A stretch of DNA of 64,000 nucleotides from NCBI RefSeq assembly GCF_963678225.1, contig NZ_OY782764.1, positions 1,927,001 to 1,991,000 of the forward strand, written 5' to 3'. The translations under genes and the position numbers were made by a program. The stretch comes from an uncultured Cohaesibacter sp. (GTDB lineage Bacteria > Pseudomonadota > Alphaproteobacteria > Rhizobiales > Cohaesibacteraceae). The notes under the pieces are model-generated. The model did not search any database. It saw only the letters and a list, made by a program, of their open reading frames with translations, and was not told the DNA's origin. Positions 36,119 through 44,853 of this stretch are shown piece by piece (the first letter of the stretch is position 1; each line of letters begins with the position of its first letter).

Positions 36119-36544
36119 CTATCGCTTAGTCTGTTCTCTGGCCGCAAACACCTCCTTGGCCACGTTGAGGCCGTTGATCGCGGCTGGCAATCCGCCATAG
36201 ACGGCCATTTGCCAGATGACTTCGACGATCTCCTGTTCGCTCGCCCCTACGGCAAGGGTATGCTCGATATTGATCTTGAGCTGTGGCGCAGTCTGTCCGC
36301 CCAATACCGTCAACGCGGCTACGGTCGCCAGCTGTCGGCTTTTGCTATCAAGGCCCGGGCGGGAATAATGCCGACCATAGGCCCATTCGATCAGGCTCTC
36401 GCCAAAGTCTGGCAGCATGTCGCCAAACCAAGCATTCAGATTGTCTTCAAGGCCGGGGTGGTGCGCGTCGCAATAGGCACGGGCTCGTTCAAGAGCGCTT
36501 GTCTGGCTGTTGGATGCGGGGGATTTTGCTTGTGTCTCTTGCAT
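36119..36544 (-). CDS. Carboxymuconolactone decarboxylase (AhpD-like) family protein
   Basis: 141 residues. The core SKSRQLATVAALTVLGGQTAPQLKINIEHTL with the later EIVEVIWQMAVYGG is typical of the CMD fold; the CxxC of AhpD-type peroxidase partners is absent, so redox activity is unlikely. GGAGG stands 6 bases before the ATG at 36544, inside the upstream merR gene, giving a 56-base overlap. The pair merR-CMD is probably co-transcribed and the regulator likely controls it. Substrate unknown. Confidence 0.85.
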   Translation of the reverse strand: MQETQAKSPASNSQTSALERARAYCDAHHPGLEDNLNAWFGDMLPDFGESLIEWAYGRHYSRPGLDSKSRQLATVAALTVLGGQTAPQLKINIEHTLAVGASEQEIVEVIWQMAVYGGLPAAINGLNVAKEVFAAREQTKR

Positions 36545-36917
36545 GATCTGCCTCCATGACATGGGCTTTTTCCATGTCCTTGTAGATTTCGATTTTGTTA
36601 TCGAGAACGGGAAGCGTCGCTTGCAGAGCGTCTATCTGTTGCTGCACGGTCCTGCGCTGGTCCTCCAGCATCTGGCGTCGCGCCGCAGCAGTTTGCGGAC
36701 CTTCGGCCCTCAATTGGGCATAACGAACCATGTTGGATATGCCCATGCCGGTGGCCTTGAGATGCTTGAGGAAGGTCAGCCAATTGGCGATGTCCATACC
36801 ATATTGTCGCCGCCCACCTGCATCTCGAGAGGCGTCGGGCAACAGGCCGATCTTCTCGTAATAGCGGATGGTATGGACGGACAGGCCGGTCAGATGTGCC
36901 AGATTTCCGATCTTCAA
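36489..36917 (-). CDS. MerR-family transcriptional regulator
   Basis: 142 residues. The N-terminal winged helix MKIGNLAHLTGLSVHTIRYY with IGLLPDASRDAGGRRQY is standard MerR, and a dimerisation helix follows (about 85-118). No metal-binding Cys pattern is seen, so it is probably one of the MerR proteins that sense small organic molecules or stress. Its 3' end overlaps the AhpD-like gene by 56 bases. Confidence 0.9.
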   Translation of the reverse strand: MKIGNLAHLTGLSVHTIRYYEKIGLLPDASRDAGGRRQYGMDIANWLTFLKHLKATGMGISNMVRYAQLRAEGPQTAAARRQMLEDQRRTVQQQIDALQATLPVLDNKIEIYKDMEKAHVMEADHARDTSKIPRIQQPDKRS

Positions 36918-36987
36918 GGGTCAGCTCCTGTTTCGATAATTCGGGAGGCTAGATGTTCGAGTGCACTCTAGGTCAAGCGATAAAATA

Positions 36988-37022
36988 AAAAAAGTCCCGC
37001 CATCAGTGCAATGGCGGGACTT
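36988..37022 (-). terminator. Intrinsic terminator of dapD
   Basis: A perfect 10-bp GC-rich stem (36994-37003 with 37011-37020, 7-base loop) is followed on the minus strand by a run of seven Ts. It is 30 bases after the dapD stop. Confidence 0.88.
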
Positions 37023-37049
37023 CGTATATTTGTTGTTGCTTACGGACAG

Positions 37050-37904
37050 TTAGTCGCGCAGCAGCTCGTTGATCGAGGTTTTCGAGCGGGTGCGCTCGTC
37101 CACGCGCTTCACGATAACGGCGCAGTAAAGGTTCGGGCCCGGCGTGCCATCTGGCAGCGGTTTGCCCGGCATGGTGCCCGAGACAACAACAGAGTAAGGC
37201 GGTACTTCACCCATGAAGATTTCGCCGGTGGCGCGGTCAACGATCTTGGTGGATGCACCAAGATAAACGCCCATGGACAACACAGAGCCTTCACGCACGA
37301 TGACGCCTTCGGCCACTTCGGCGCGGGCTCCGATGAAGCAATTGTCCTCGATCACCACAGGGCCAGCCTGCAGCGGCTCCAGAACGCCGCCGATGCCAGC
37401 GCCGCCGGAAAGATGCACATGCTTGCCGATCTGTGCGCAGGAGCCGACTGTTGCCCATGTGTCGATCATGGTGCCTTCATCAACATAGGCGCCCAGATTG
37501 ACGAAAGATGGCATCAGCACAACGCCCTTGCCGATGAAGGCGGAGCGACGCACGGTGCAGTTCGGTACAGCGCGGAAGCCAGCATTTTCAAAGTCGATGC
37601 CGCCCCAGCCTTCAAACTTGGAAGGAACCTTGTCCCACCATGTTGCTTCGCCCGGGCCACCCTTGATCACTTCCATGGCATTGAGCCGGAACGACAGGAG
37701 CACGGCTTTCTTCAGCCACTGATTGACAACCCAGTTGCCGTCTTCTGCCTTTTCCGCAACACGCGCATGGCCATTGTCGAGCAGGGTCAGCGCCTTTTCG
37801 ACTGCGTCCCTGATGTCGCCGGTCGTGTTGCTATTGATGGATTCGCGAGCCTCGAAGCCTGCTTCGATCGTGCTTTGGAGCGCGCTCAGATCAACTTGGG
37901 TCAT
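37050..37904 (-). CDS. dapD: Tetrahydrodipicolinate N-succinyltransferase
   Basis: 284-residue trimeric left-handed beta-helix enzyme that transfers succinate from succinyl-CoA in lysine/diaminopimelate synthesis. Hexapeptide repeats run from about residue 110 to 240 (for example [40 protein letters not shown]). The N-terminal helical domain contains the usual [16 protein letters not shown]. Length is as expected. A strong terminator follows. Confidence 0.96.
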   Translation of the reverse strand: MTQVDLSALQSTIEAGFEARESINSNTTGDIRDAVEKALTLLDNGHARVAEKAEDGNWVVNQWLKKAVLLSFRLNAMEVIKGGPGEATWWDKVPSKFEGWGGIDFENAGFRAVPNCTVRRSAFIGKGVVLMPSFVNLGAYVDEGTMIDTWATVGSCAQIGKHVHLSGGAGIGGVLEPLQAGPVVIEDNCFIGARAEVAEGVIVREGSVLSMGVYLGASTKIVDRATGEIFMGEVPPYSVVVSGTMPGKPLPDGTPGPNLYCAVIVKRVDERTRSKTSINELLRD

Positions 37905-38140
37905 GTCACTTGCTTTCAGCTTGTCATGTTGATGGTGATGAAGCTTGCAAGATCAATCCTGCCTCCGGCTGCCAAAGGCGCAAGGCTGGACGATCCCGCT
38001 GTCGCGCAAACCATAAGCAATGCGTTTGTGAAGTCAATGCGAGAAGTGGCAAAGACCTTGATTTTGATCAAATGGTTTGGCTGGGGAATGGACGAAGGTC
38101 GCCCAAGACGGGCCCTTTGCCCGGGGGGAGAAACGACAAA

Positions 38141-38165
38141 GGGCCGGCACGATGTGTGCCGACCC
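38141..38165 (-). terminator. Hairpin downstream of the PAS gene
   Basis: An imperfect 10-bp stem (38141-38150 with 38156-38165, one mismatch) has a 5-base loop and only three Ts after it on the minus strand. A second inverted repeat, GGCCCTTTG/CAAAGGGCC (38111-38119 and 38137-38145), overlaps it. Likely the end of the PAS transcript, but a weak T-run. Confidence 0.45.
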
Positions 38166-38197
38166 TTCTTTATGTCTAACCCGGTCGGGTGTTGGTC

Positions 38198-38722
38198 TTA
38201 TAAAGACAATACGAACCGCCGGTAGGACGTCGACTTCTCCTGCAACAAGCCATTCAGATGAGCGCACCCCGCCTCGACGGCCTGTTCCTCATCATCAAAC
38301 CTGTTTTCGATGTCGCAGAGTGTCTTATAAAGAGGAGCTATGACTTCACGCACTGCTGTACGATTGGGTGCACGGCGCGATGCTTCATAGCCGACCACTT
38401 CACCTTTGTCATTTCGAGACGGAGTGACACGGGCAAAGGTCCAATAATGGTCTCCTGTGGTCGTCAGATTCTGCATATAGGCAAACATGTCCCTTCTCTC
38501 TTCAAGGCCATCCCAGAGGAACTTGAAGATGGAGCGAGGCATTTCAGGGTGGCGAACACAATTGTGGGGCTGACCAACCAGGCTCTTGTTGGCATAGCCC
38601 GTGATATCCCGAAAGAACGCATTGCAATAGGTTATGTAACCGTCCTTGTCGGTTCTGCTGACGAGAATTTCACTTTCGCCGAACTGCTTTTCTATACCGG
38701 TAGGAGAAATTGTTATTGTCAT
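38198..38722 (-). CDS. Stand-alone Aer-type PAS domain protein
   Basis: 174 residues with a single PAS domain (about 15-125). The stretch HNCVRHPEMPRSIFKFLWDG matches the FAD-binding PAS of the Aer aerotaxis receptor, and YWTFARVTPSRNDKGEVVGY completes it. Unlike Aer there is no HAMP or signalling domain; the last 45 residues form a helix. It probably senses redox state through FAD and passes it to another protein, possibly a chemoreceptor; this is inference. About 650 bases upstream are non-coding. Confidence 0.85.
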   Translation of the reverse strand: MTITISPTGIEKQFGESEILVSRTDKDGYITYCNAFFRDITGYANKSLVGQPHNCVRHPEMPRSIFKFLWDGLEERRDMFAYMQNLTTTGDHYWTFARVTPSRNDKGEVVGYEASRRAPNRTAVREVIAPLYKTLCDIENRFDDEEQAVEAGCAHLNGLLQEKSTSYRRFVLSL

Positions 38723-39368
38723 TTCGGTCTCCTTGGTTGCGATTTGGCAGACGCCGCTGGGAGGGGCGAAGTCTGCCGGGATGTGCGCCTGTCGTTACTG
38801 AAAAACACCGACCCGGTTGCATTCGACAGGCGCATTGGGGGTCTCAATTTGGGCCTTGTTTTTAGAAGTCCTCAAAAATATAGATTATTTTCACAAAAGG
38901 AAATAAAAATCTTCACGGACCCGTATTGATCAAACGGCACCATGCTTAACTGTCGCAATTTTAATCTGACAGTTGGCTTTTATTCCAGAAAAACACAGAA
39001 TAATCTGACAAATTGATAATAATATTTCGTGATACGAAAGGTCCGCACAAATTAATTGCAAGATATAGTAGCCTGATCAATTTGTGAGCAAGTAATAAGA
39101 AATTTTATGCAGAAAGGCGATTGGTATAGGCTTTTCTCTAAAAGCCATGGTTGCTTGCGCGATCTGGGTTAGTGCGTATCTTTATATATTAGGGCGATTT
39201 TAAGGCTCAGTGTGGCATAAAATGGGTTAACGATGATAGAAATGGTGCAATTATGCCAATCGTCACGAGTCTATTCTCGAATGCCTTGATCGTTTTTAAA
39301 TGGGATTTGACGGGAAAAGACAGGCGCAGAATGAGCCTACGGACCGGGTTGGATTTTTGGGGGACGAA
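38723..39368. other. Long AT-rich intergenic region
   Basis: 646 bases between divergent starts of the PAS gene and the L,D-transpeptidase. From about 38870 to 39300 it is clearly AT-rich. No gene with a credible product, no tRNA and no strong hairpin is visible. An open frame from 39300 reads into the L,D-transpeptidase but is probably its untranslated leader. Confidence 0.5.
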
Positions 39369-40889
39369 ATGAATTATAAAGGGCGATTGCTGTTTACCGC
39401 AGGGTTTATTTTGTCCGCAGGCGGAGCCGCACTGGCGACGGAAAAGCCGCTTGATCCGATGGCCGCGACGGACAGTCCTTCCCAGGCCGTTCAGACTGCT
39501 TTGGAAGCCGATCAGGAGGCGCCACTACAGATCATTGTTTCGCGCAAAGACCAGCGCTTGCGGGTCTATCGTGGACAAGAGGTCATCGCTACGTCTCGCG
39601 TGTCGACCGGCAAGGCGGGGCACTCGACGCCAACTGGCATCTTCTCCATTCTTGAAAAGAGAAGACAGCATTTTTCCAATATCTATGATAGTGCCCCCAT
39701 GCCCTATATGCAGCGCCTGACCTGGTCTGGTATCGCTTTGCATGAATCCGGCTCAGTGCCCAATTATCCCGCATCCCATGGCTGTGTGCGTTTGCCACGC
39801 GGTTTCGCAAGCAAGCTCTTCTCCATGACTGAACGTGGCGCGCATGTCATCATCGCCAATCGGGAAGCCGAGCCGGAGTTGATCCATAACGCACGGCTTT
39901 TCCAACCCGAAGATGTGCAACTGGCCAACAAACTGACGGAATTGAGCCTTGGCCCGACACAGCCGGTCAAGGGGCACGGCAAGATCGCGCTTCTCGATGA
40001 CCGCCCTTCAGAAGATCCGCTTGCTGCGAAAATTTCCATGCGTCTTAATCTGCTTGATCAGGTGAAACGGGATAATTCCCCCATTCGGGTATTCATCACC
40101 CGCCAGCCGCGCGGCAATCTGGTGCGTGAAGTGCAGATCATGCTCAATGAACTGGGCTTTGATGCCGGTGAGCCGGATGGATTGGCTGGCAAGGCCACTT
40201 ATGGGGCCGTGCGCGCCTTCATCAAATCCAGACAAGGCAGCATCGAAGACCAAGCCCAGCCGCTTAAGGCCGTGATCGACAAGACTCTGCTGACCGCGCT
40301 TTATCATGCCGCAGGCAAGGGGGAAGTGCCGACAGGCCACATCTATGTGCGGTCCCGTTTCAAGCCTCTGTTTGATGCGCCGATCATGATCAAGAATCCC
40401 GAGGCGCCTCTTGGGGCGCATCTGCTGACCGCGACCCACTCGCGCACGCAAAGTGGCAAGCTGGATTGGCTGTCCGTCAATTTGACAGATCGCTATGACG
40501 ATAGCATGCAGACCCGCCTTGGTGTTACGCAGGATATGGACAACGAGGCTCTGGTTGCCTCCAGCGCTATTCTCGACCGGATCGAAATTCCCGATGAAGT
40601 GCGCGCCCAAATTGATCTTCTGGTCAACAGCGGCTCTTCAATTACGATCTCTGACAGGGGCTTCAGCCGTGAGACAACCCCTGTCGGCACAGACTTTATT
40701 GTGCTGACCAAGCCGGATCTTCCTTCCGCCAGACCGATCCAGAAGACGGTGGAGCGAAAAAAGCCCGCTAAGCCCAATCAGGTCGCCAGAAGCAAAACCG
40801 AACCCGTGCAGGAAGCCCCCAAGAAGAAGGGGCTGTTCTCCATGCTCATCAATCGCGGTGCGAGTTTGACCGAGGTTAAAACCCGCTGA
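39369..40889 (+). CDS. Exported L,D-transpeptidase (YkuD) with peptidoglycan-binding domain
   Basis: 506 residues with a signal peptide (LLFTAGFILSAGGAALA, cleaved near residue 22). YkuD domain about residues 50-165: catalytic motif HESGSVPNYPASHGCVRL with His125, His137 and nucleophile Cys139. A peptidoglycan-binding helix bundle follows (VREVQIMLNELGFDAGEPDG, about 255-290), then a region of unknown fold and a Lys/Pro-rich tail. Such enzymes make 3-3 cross-links or attach proteins to the wall. GGGGGA before ATG 39369 fixes the start; the frame is open 23 codons further upstream. Confidence 0.9.
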   Translation: MNYKGRLLFTAGFILSAGGAALATEKPLDPMAATDSPSQAVQTALEADQEAPLQIIVSRKDQRLRVYRGQEVIATSRVSTGKAGHSTPTGIFSILEKRRQHFSNIYDSAPMPYMQRLTWSGIALHESGSVPNYPASHGCVRLPRGFASKLFSMTERGAHVIIANREAEPELIHNARLFQPEDVQLANKLTELSLGPTQPVKGHGKIALLDDRPSEDPLAAKISMRLNLLDQVKRDNSPIRVFITRQPRGNLVREVQIMLNELGFDAGEPDGLAGKATYGAVRAFIKSRQGSIEDQAQPLKAVIDKTLLTALYHAAGKGEVPTGHIYVRSRFKPLFDAPIMIKNPEAPLGAHLLTATHSRTQSGKLDWLSVNLTDRYDDSMQTRLGVTQDMDNEALVASSAILDRIEIPDEVRAQIDLLVNSGSSITISDRGFSRETTPVGTDFIVLTKPDLPSARPIQKTVERKKPAKPNQVARSKTEPVQEAPKKKGLFSMLINRGASLTEVKTR

Positions 40890-40955
40890 TATGGGCACCA
40901 GCTTTCGGCCTTGCCCGCTGATGATAAAGCTGATTGCAAACTGAAGAAAACAATA

Positions 40956-40987
40956 GGCCCTGTTTCTGTCGGAAACAGGGCCTTCTT
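40956..40987. terminator. Bidirectional terminator between L,D-transpeptidase and phoB
   Basis: A perfect 11-bp stem, 40956-40966 with 40972-40982, has a 5-base loop and TTCTT on the plus side. On the minus strand TATTGTTTTC follows. It stands between convergent genes and can serve both. Confidence 0.85.
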
Positions 40988-41025
40988 ATTGAATACATGA
41001 GGTCGCAGGGCTTCCTGATGCCGTT

Positions 41026-41724
41026 CTATTCGACTGAGAACTGGTCGTCGAAGCTATAGCCAGAGCCGCGCACTGTGCGGATGGGATCTTTCGCCCGGCC
41101 GCGGTTGATGGTTTTGCGCAACCGACCCACATGCACGTCTACGGTCCGTTCATCGACATAGACATCATGCCCCCAGACGCCATCCAGCAATTGTTCGCGG
41201 GAATAGACCCGCCCCGGATTCTGCATCAGGAATTCCAGCAAGCGATATTCTGTCGGTCCCAGTGTTACCTCGCGGTTGGCGCGCTTGACACGATGGGTTT
41301 CGCGATTGAGCTCCAGATCTCCGGCCTTGAGAATGGTTGCGACTAGATCGGGGCTGGCCCGGCGCAGAATGGCCCGCACACGTGCCATCAATTCAGGAAC
41401 AGAAAACGGTTTGACGACATAGTCATCAGCGCCGGTAGAAAGTCCCCGAATGCGTTCGGATTCCTCGCCACGTGCCGTCAGCATGATGACAGGCAGCTTG
41501 ACTGTTTTGGGCTTGGCGCGCAGGCGTCTGCATAGTTCAATTCCGGACAGGCCCGGCAGCATCCAGTCCAGCAGAAGCAGGTCGGGCAGTGTTTCCTGCA
41601 ACCGGCTTTCGGCTTCATCTCCACGGGCGATCACCTCAACCTGATAGCCTTCGGCTTCCAGATTGTAACGAAGAAGAAGGCTAAGGGCTTCTTCATCTTC
41701 AACGATCATGACTTTGGGGCTCAT
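41026..41724 (-). CDS. phoB: Phosphate regulon response regulator PhoB
   Basis: 232 residues. Receiver domain with the phospho-acceptor Asp53 in LLLLDWMLPG and VMIVEDEE at the start; OmpR-type winged helix with TLGPTEYRLLEFLMQNPGRV and VDVHVGRLRKTI. Length agrees with PhoB, and the position at the end of phoR-pst-phoU confirms the identity. It activates the regulon by binding Pho boxes when phosphate is low. ATG 41724 is chosen as it begins the receiver fold; the frame is open 41 codons more but reads as non-coding. Confidence 0.95.
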   Translation of the reverse strand: MSPKVMIVEDEEALSLLLRYNLEAEGYQVEVIARGDEAESRLQETLPDLLLLDWMLPGLSGIELCRRLRAKPKTVKLPVIMLTARGEESERIRGLSTGADDYVVKPFSVPELMARVRAILRRASPDLVATILKAGDLELNRETHRVKRANREVTLGPTEYRLLEFLMQNPGRVYSREQLLDGVWGHDVYVDERTVDVHVGRLRKTINRGRAKDPIRTVRGSGYSFDDQFSVE

Positions 41725-41885
41725 AACCACTTTTCCGCATTCTGCGATCCGGACGATCGACAGGATCGGATGTCGCTCGGATCTGACATTTGAAGAGAGC
41801 AGGCCGGCGGCAAACGGGCCGAACTGTTCCAGTGTGCGTGCCATCATGGCAAGGAATGGATCGGGCCAAAGCCCGATCCGTTACG

Positions 41886-42557
41886 TTAAAAGGTGCCGTC
41901 TTCCAGAACCTTGCCGGTGTCCACATAGTAGACGCTTTCGGCAATGTTGGTAGCGTGGTCGCCCACGCGTTCCAGATGCTTGGCGGCAAACAGGAGATTG
42001 GCGCAGAAGGTAATATTGCGCGGATCTTCCATCATGTAGGTCAGGAATTCCCGGAACAGGGACTTGTAAATCGCGTCCACTTCGTCATCCCGTTTCACAA
42101 CGGCGATGGCGGCGTTTGAATCCGATGTGGTGTAGGCATCCAGCACCATGCGCATCTGCTCCAGAACGATCTCGGCCATATGCTCGATGCCATGCAGCAG
42201 CTGTTTGGGAGGCGTCTTGCCATCCATGGCGCTGATGGAACGGGCGATATTCTTGCCAAGATCTGCAACGCGCTCCAGATCGGTCGCAATGCGCAAAGCG
42301 GCAATGATCTGACGCAGATCCTGTGCCATAGGCTGGCGGCGCGCGATGATCAGAACGGCGGTTTCTTCGATCTGCTGTTCCATCTTGTTGATGGCGCGGT
42401 CTTTGGCGGCTGTTGCCTGTGCCGCCTTCACGTCCTGACGGACCAGAGCGTTGATGGCGTCCTCGACCATGCTTTCTGCCTGGCCACCCATCTCCGCAAT
42501 GCGACCGGTCAGGTTGCGCAGGTCGTCATCATATGAGCTGACTGTATGTTCGGTCAT
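41886..42557 (-). CDS. phoU: Phosphate signalling protein PhoU
   Basis: 223 residues, all helical, with the two PhoU repeats. The metal-binding motif is visible as IAALRIATDLERVADLGKNI in the first and LLFAAKHLERVGDHATNIAE in the second. PhoU links the state of the PstSCAB transporter to PhoR and keeps the kinase in its phosphatase state when phosphate is plentiful. It lies 77 bases after pstB and before phoB. Confidence 0.96.
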   Translation of the reverse strand: MTEHTVSSYDDDLRNLTGRIAEMGGQAESMVEDAINALVRQDVKAAQATAAKDRAINKMEQQIEETAVLIIARRQPMAQDLRQIIAALRIATDLERVADLGKNIARSISAMDGKTPPKQLLHGIEHMAEIVLEQMRMVLDAYTTSDSNAAIAVVKRDDEVDAIYKSLFREFLTYMMEDPRNITFCANLLFAAKHLERVGDHATNIAESVYYVDTGKVLEDGTF

Positions 42558-42634
42558 CTCGAATCTCTCCTTAAATTCGCATATTTCTCAACAGGATAAA
42601 GCTTTTTGCCTGATAGAGAAGGCGAACAAATTGC

Positions 42635-43441
42635 TTAGCCGAAGCGGCCGGTGATGTAGTCTTGGGTGCGCTTGTCTTTGGGGTTGGTGAAGATGTGGTC
42701 GGTCGGACCTTCCTCAACCAGATTGCCCATATGGAAGAAGGCGGTGCGCTGGGACACACGGGCAGCCTGCTGCATGGAGTGTGTCACGATGACGATCGTG
42801 TAATTCTCGCGCAGCTCATCGATCAATTCCTCAACCTTCGCCGTGGCAATCGGGTCAAGAGCCGAGCAGGGCTCGTCCATCAAAATGACTTCCGGGCTGA
42901 CAGCGATGGCGCGGGCGATGCAAAGGCGCTGTTGCTGCCCACCGGAAAGACCTGTGCCCGGTTCATCAAGACGATCCTTGATCTCTTCGAACAGACCGGC
43001 CTTCTGCAAGGAGGTGACAACCACTTCATCCATTTCTGCCTTGGTGCGGCAGAGGCCATGGATGCGTGGGCCATAGGCCACATTCTCGAAAATGCTTTTC
43101 GGGAACGGGTTTGCCTTCTGGAACACCATGCCAACACGGGCGCGCAGCTCCACAACGTCCACGTCGGCGTCATAGATATCCGTGCTATCGAGCATGATCT
43201 TACCGCCAACGCGGCAGATATCGATGGTGTCATTCATCCGGTTAAGGCATCTCAGGAACGTGGATTTACCACAACCAGACGGCCCGATGAGCGACGTCAC
43301 CTGATTTTCCTCGATTTTCAGATCGACATCAAACAGCGCCTGTTTGGTGCCATAATGAACGGTCACCTTTTCACCCGACATCTTGATCGGGTTGGAGCGG
43401 ATATCGCTATCCTGCTTGAGGTTTGGATTGGTATCCTGCAT
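42635..43441 (-). CDS. pstB: Phosphate ABC transporter ATP-binding protein
   Basis: 268 residues. Walker [10 protein letters not shown], signature [15 protein letters not shown], Walker [13 protein letters not shown] and the H-loop VTHSM are intact. PstB-specific features are [10 protein letters not shown] and [18 protein letters not shown]. It drives high-affinity phosphate uptake. ATG 43441 is used; a TTG two codons upstream is possible. It is 89 bases downstream of pstA. Confidence 0.96.
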   Translation of the reverse strand: MQDTNPNLKQDSDIRSNPIKMSGEKVTVHYGTKQALFDVDLKIEENQVTSLIGPSGCGKSTFLRCLNRMNDTIDICRVGGKIMLDSTDIYDADVDVVELRARVGMVFQKANPFPKSIFENVAYGPRIHGLCRTKAEMDEVVVTSLQKAGLFEEIKDRLDEPGTGLSGGQQQRLCIARAIAVSPEVILMDEPCSALDPIATAKVEELIDELRENYTIVIVTHSMQQAARVSQRTAFFHMGNLVEEGPTDHIFTNPKDKRTQDYITGRFG

Positions 43442-43530
43442 GGTCAAATGCTTTCTTTATCCTGTGAGCGGGGCGCCGTCTCTTTGGGGCTGCCCGGCCA
43501 TTCAAACCGGTGGTTCAGTGCGTCGCTGGC

Positions 43531-44853
43531 TTACCAGCGGCGCTCAAAGCGGCGACGCAGAAGCACCGCGGAAATATTCATCAGCGCAAGAAACGCCAGA
43601 AGGATCAGGATCGCAGCGGATGTCCGCTCCGTGAAGGCGCGTTGTGCTTCCCCCGACCACATATAGATCTGGACGGGCAGGGCCGTTGCCGGATCAAGAG
43701 GCGTTGCCGGGAAGTCCTTGATGAAGGCCACCATGCCGATCATCAGAAGAGGTGCGGTTTCACCAAGTGCCTGCGCCAGACCGATAATCGTGCCTGTCAG
43801 GATACCCGGTGTTGCCAGGGGCAGGACATGGTGGAAAATCGCCTGTGTCTTGGAAGCGCCCACACCAAGTGCCGCTTCACGAATGGAAGGCGGGACAGCC
43901 TTGAGAGCCGAACGGGTCGCAATGATGATGGTCGGCAGTGTCATGAGCGTCAGAACCAGACCGCCAACAAGCGAAGCGGACCGCGGCAGGCCTGCAAAGT
44001 TGATGAACACAGCCAGCCCCAACAGACCGAACACAATGGAAGGCACCGCCGCGAGGTTGTTGATATTCACCTCGATAAGGTCGGTCCAACGGTTTTTCGG
44101 CGCAAATTCTTCCAGATAGATGGAAGCTGCAACCCCGATTGGCAGAGCCAGAACCAGCACGATGAGCATCATGAAAATGGAGCCCATGACAGCCACGGCA
44201 ATACCGGCCGATTCCGGTCTGGAGGAGGGACCATTGAAGAACAGGTTACTGTTGAATTTCTTTTCCATCGCCCCTTCTTCAACGAGCTGATCGATATAGG
44301 CGATCTGCGCATCTTTGACCAAGCGTTGCTTTTCTGGAACATCGCGTGGGATCTGGCCCTTGACAAAGCTGTCAATGTCGCCATCTGCCAGCGCCCAATA
44401 ATCAATCCGCGTACCGATCAGATCGGGATTTTCAACAACCAGATCGCGCAAATCGACTGATGCTCCCTTGGAAAGCAGGCTCTTTGCCACACGCTGCTGT
44501 TTTCGTGTCGCCTTGTCATTGGGGTCCAGACCAACGGCCTTGGAAACAGCCCGCTCCAGAACCTTGTTATAGCGGATAGGCATCTGGATGGTGCTGATGT
44601 CGCGGTTGCCGGACGGGTCGATCAGCTCGGCATTAAGGTAAAGATCGAGATGAATCTTTGTCTGCTGAAAGGCTGAATAGCCTTTCGTGACGATGGACAG
44701 GAACAGCATCACAAGGAACAGAATACCCAGAATGATGGCTGTGATGCCCAGAGCCTGAAAGCGACGTTCTTTACTATAGCGCTTTTTCAGTCCCAGATCG
44801 CGCTGCGTGCTCGTGGCGATGGTTTCGCCCTGTATGTTGGTTGCATCAGTCAT
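43531..44853 (-). CDS. pstA: Phosphate ABC transporter permease PstA
   Basis: 440 residues, longer than E. coli PstA (296) through a periplasmic N-terminal extension between the first and second hydrophobic segments (about 60-200), as is usual in Hyphomicrobiales. The C-terminal permease part has the EAA loop IREAALGVGASKTQAIFHHV. The ATG overlaps the pstC stop (TGATG), so translation is coupled. Confidence 0.94.
   Translation of the reverse strand: MTDATNIQGETIATSTQRDLGLKKRYSKERRFQALGITAIILGILFLVMLFLSIVTKGYSAFQQTKIHLDLYLNAELIDPSGNRDISTIQMPIRYNKVLERAVSKAVGLDPNDKATRKQQRVAKSLLSKGASVDLRDLVVENPDLIGTRIDYWALADGDIDSFVKGQIPRDVPEKQRLVKDAQIAYIDQLVEEGAMEKKFNSNLFFNGPSSRPESAGIAVAVMGSIFMMLIVLVLALPIGVAASIYLEEFAPKNRWTDLIEVNINNLAAVPSIVFGLLGLAVFINFAGLPRSASLVGGLVLTLMTLPTIIIATRSALKAVPPSIREAALGVGASKTQAIFHHVLPLATPGILTGTIIGLAQALGETAPLLMIGMVAFIKDFPATPLDPATALPVQIYMWSGEAQRAFTERTSAAILILLAFLALMNISAVLLRRRFERRW

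Noticed and set aside
37011-38225. 404-codon plus-strand frame opposite dapD
   Set aside because: dapD is unmistakable by its hexapeptide repeats; the opposite frame has no family features and crosses two terminators.
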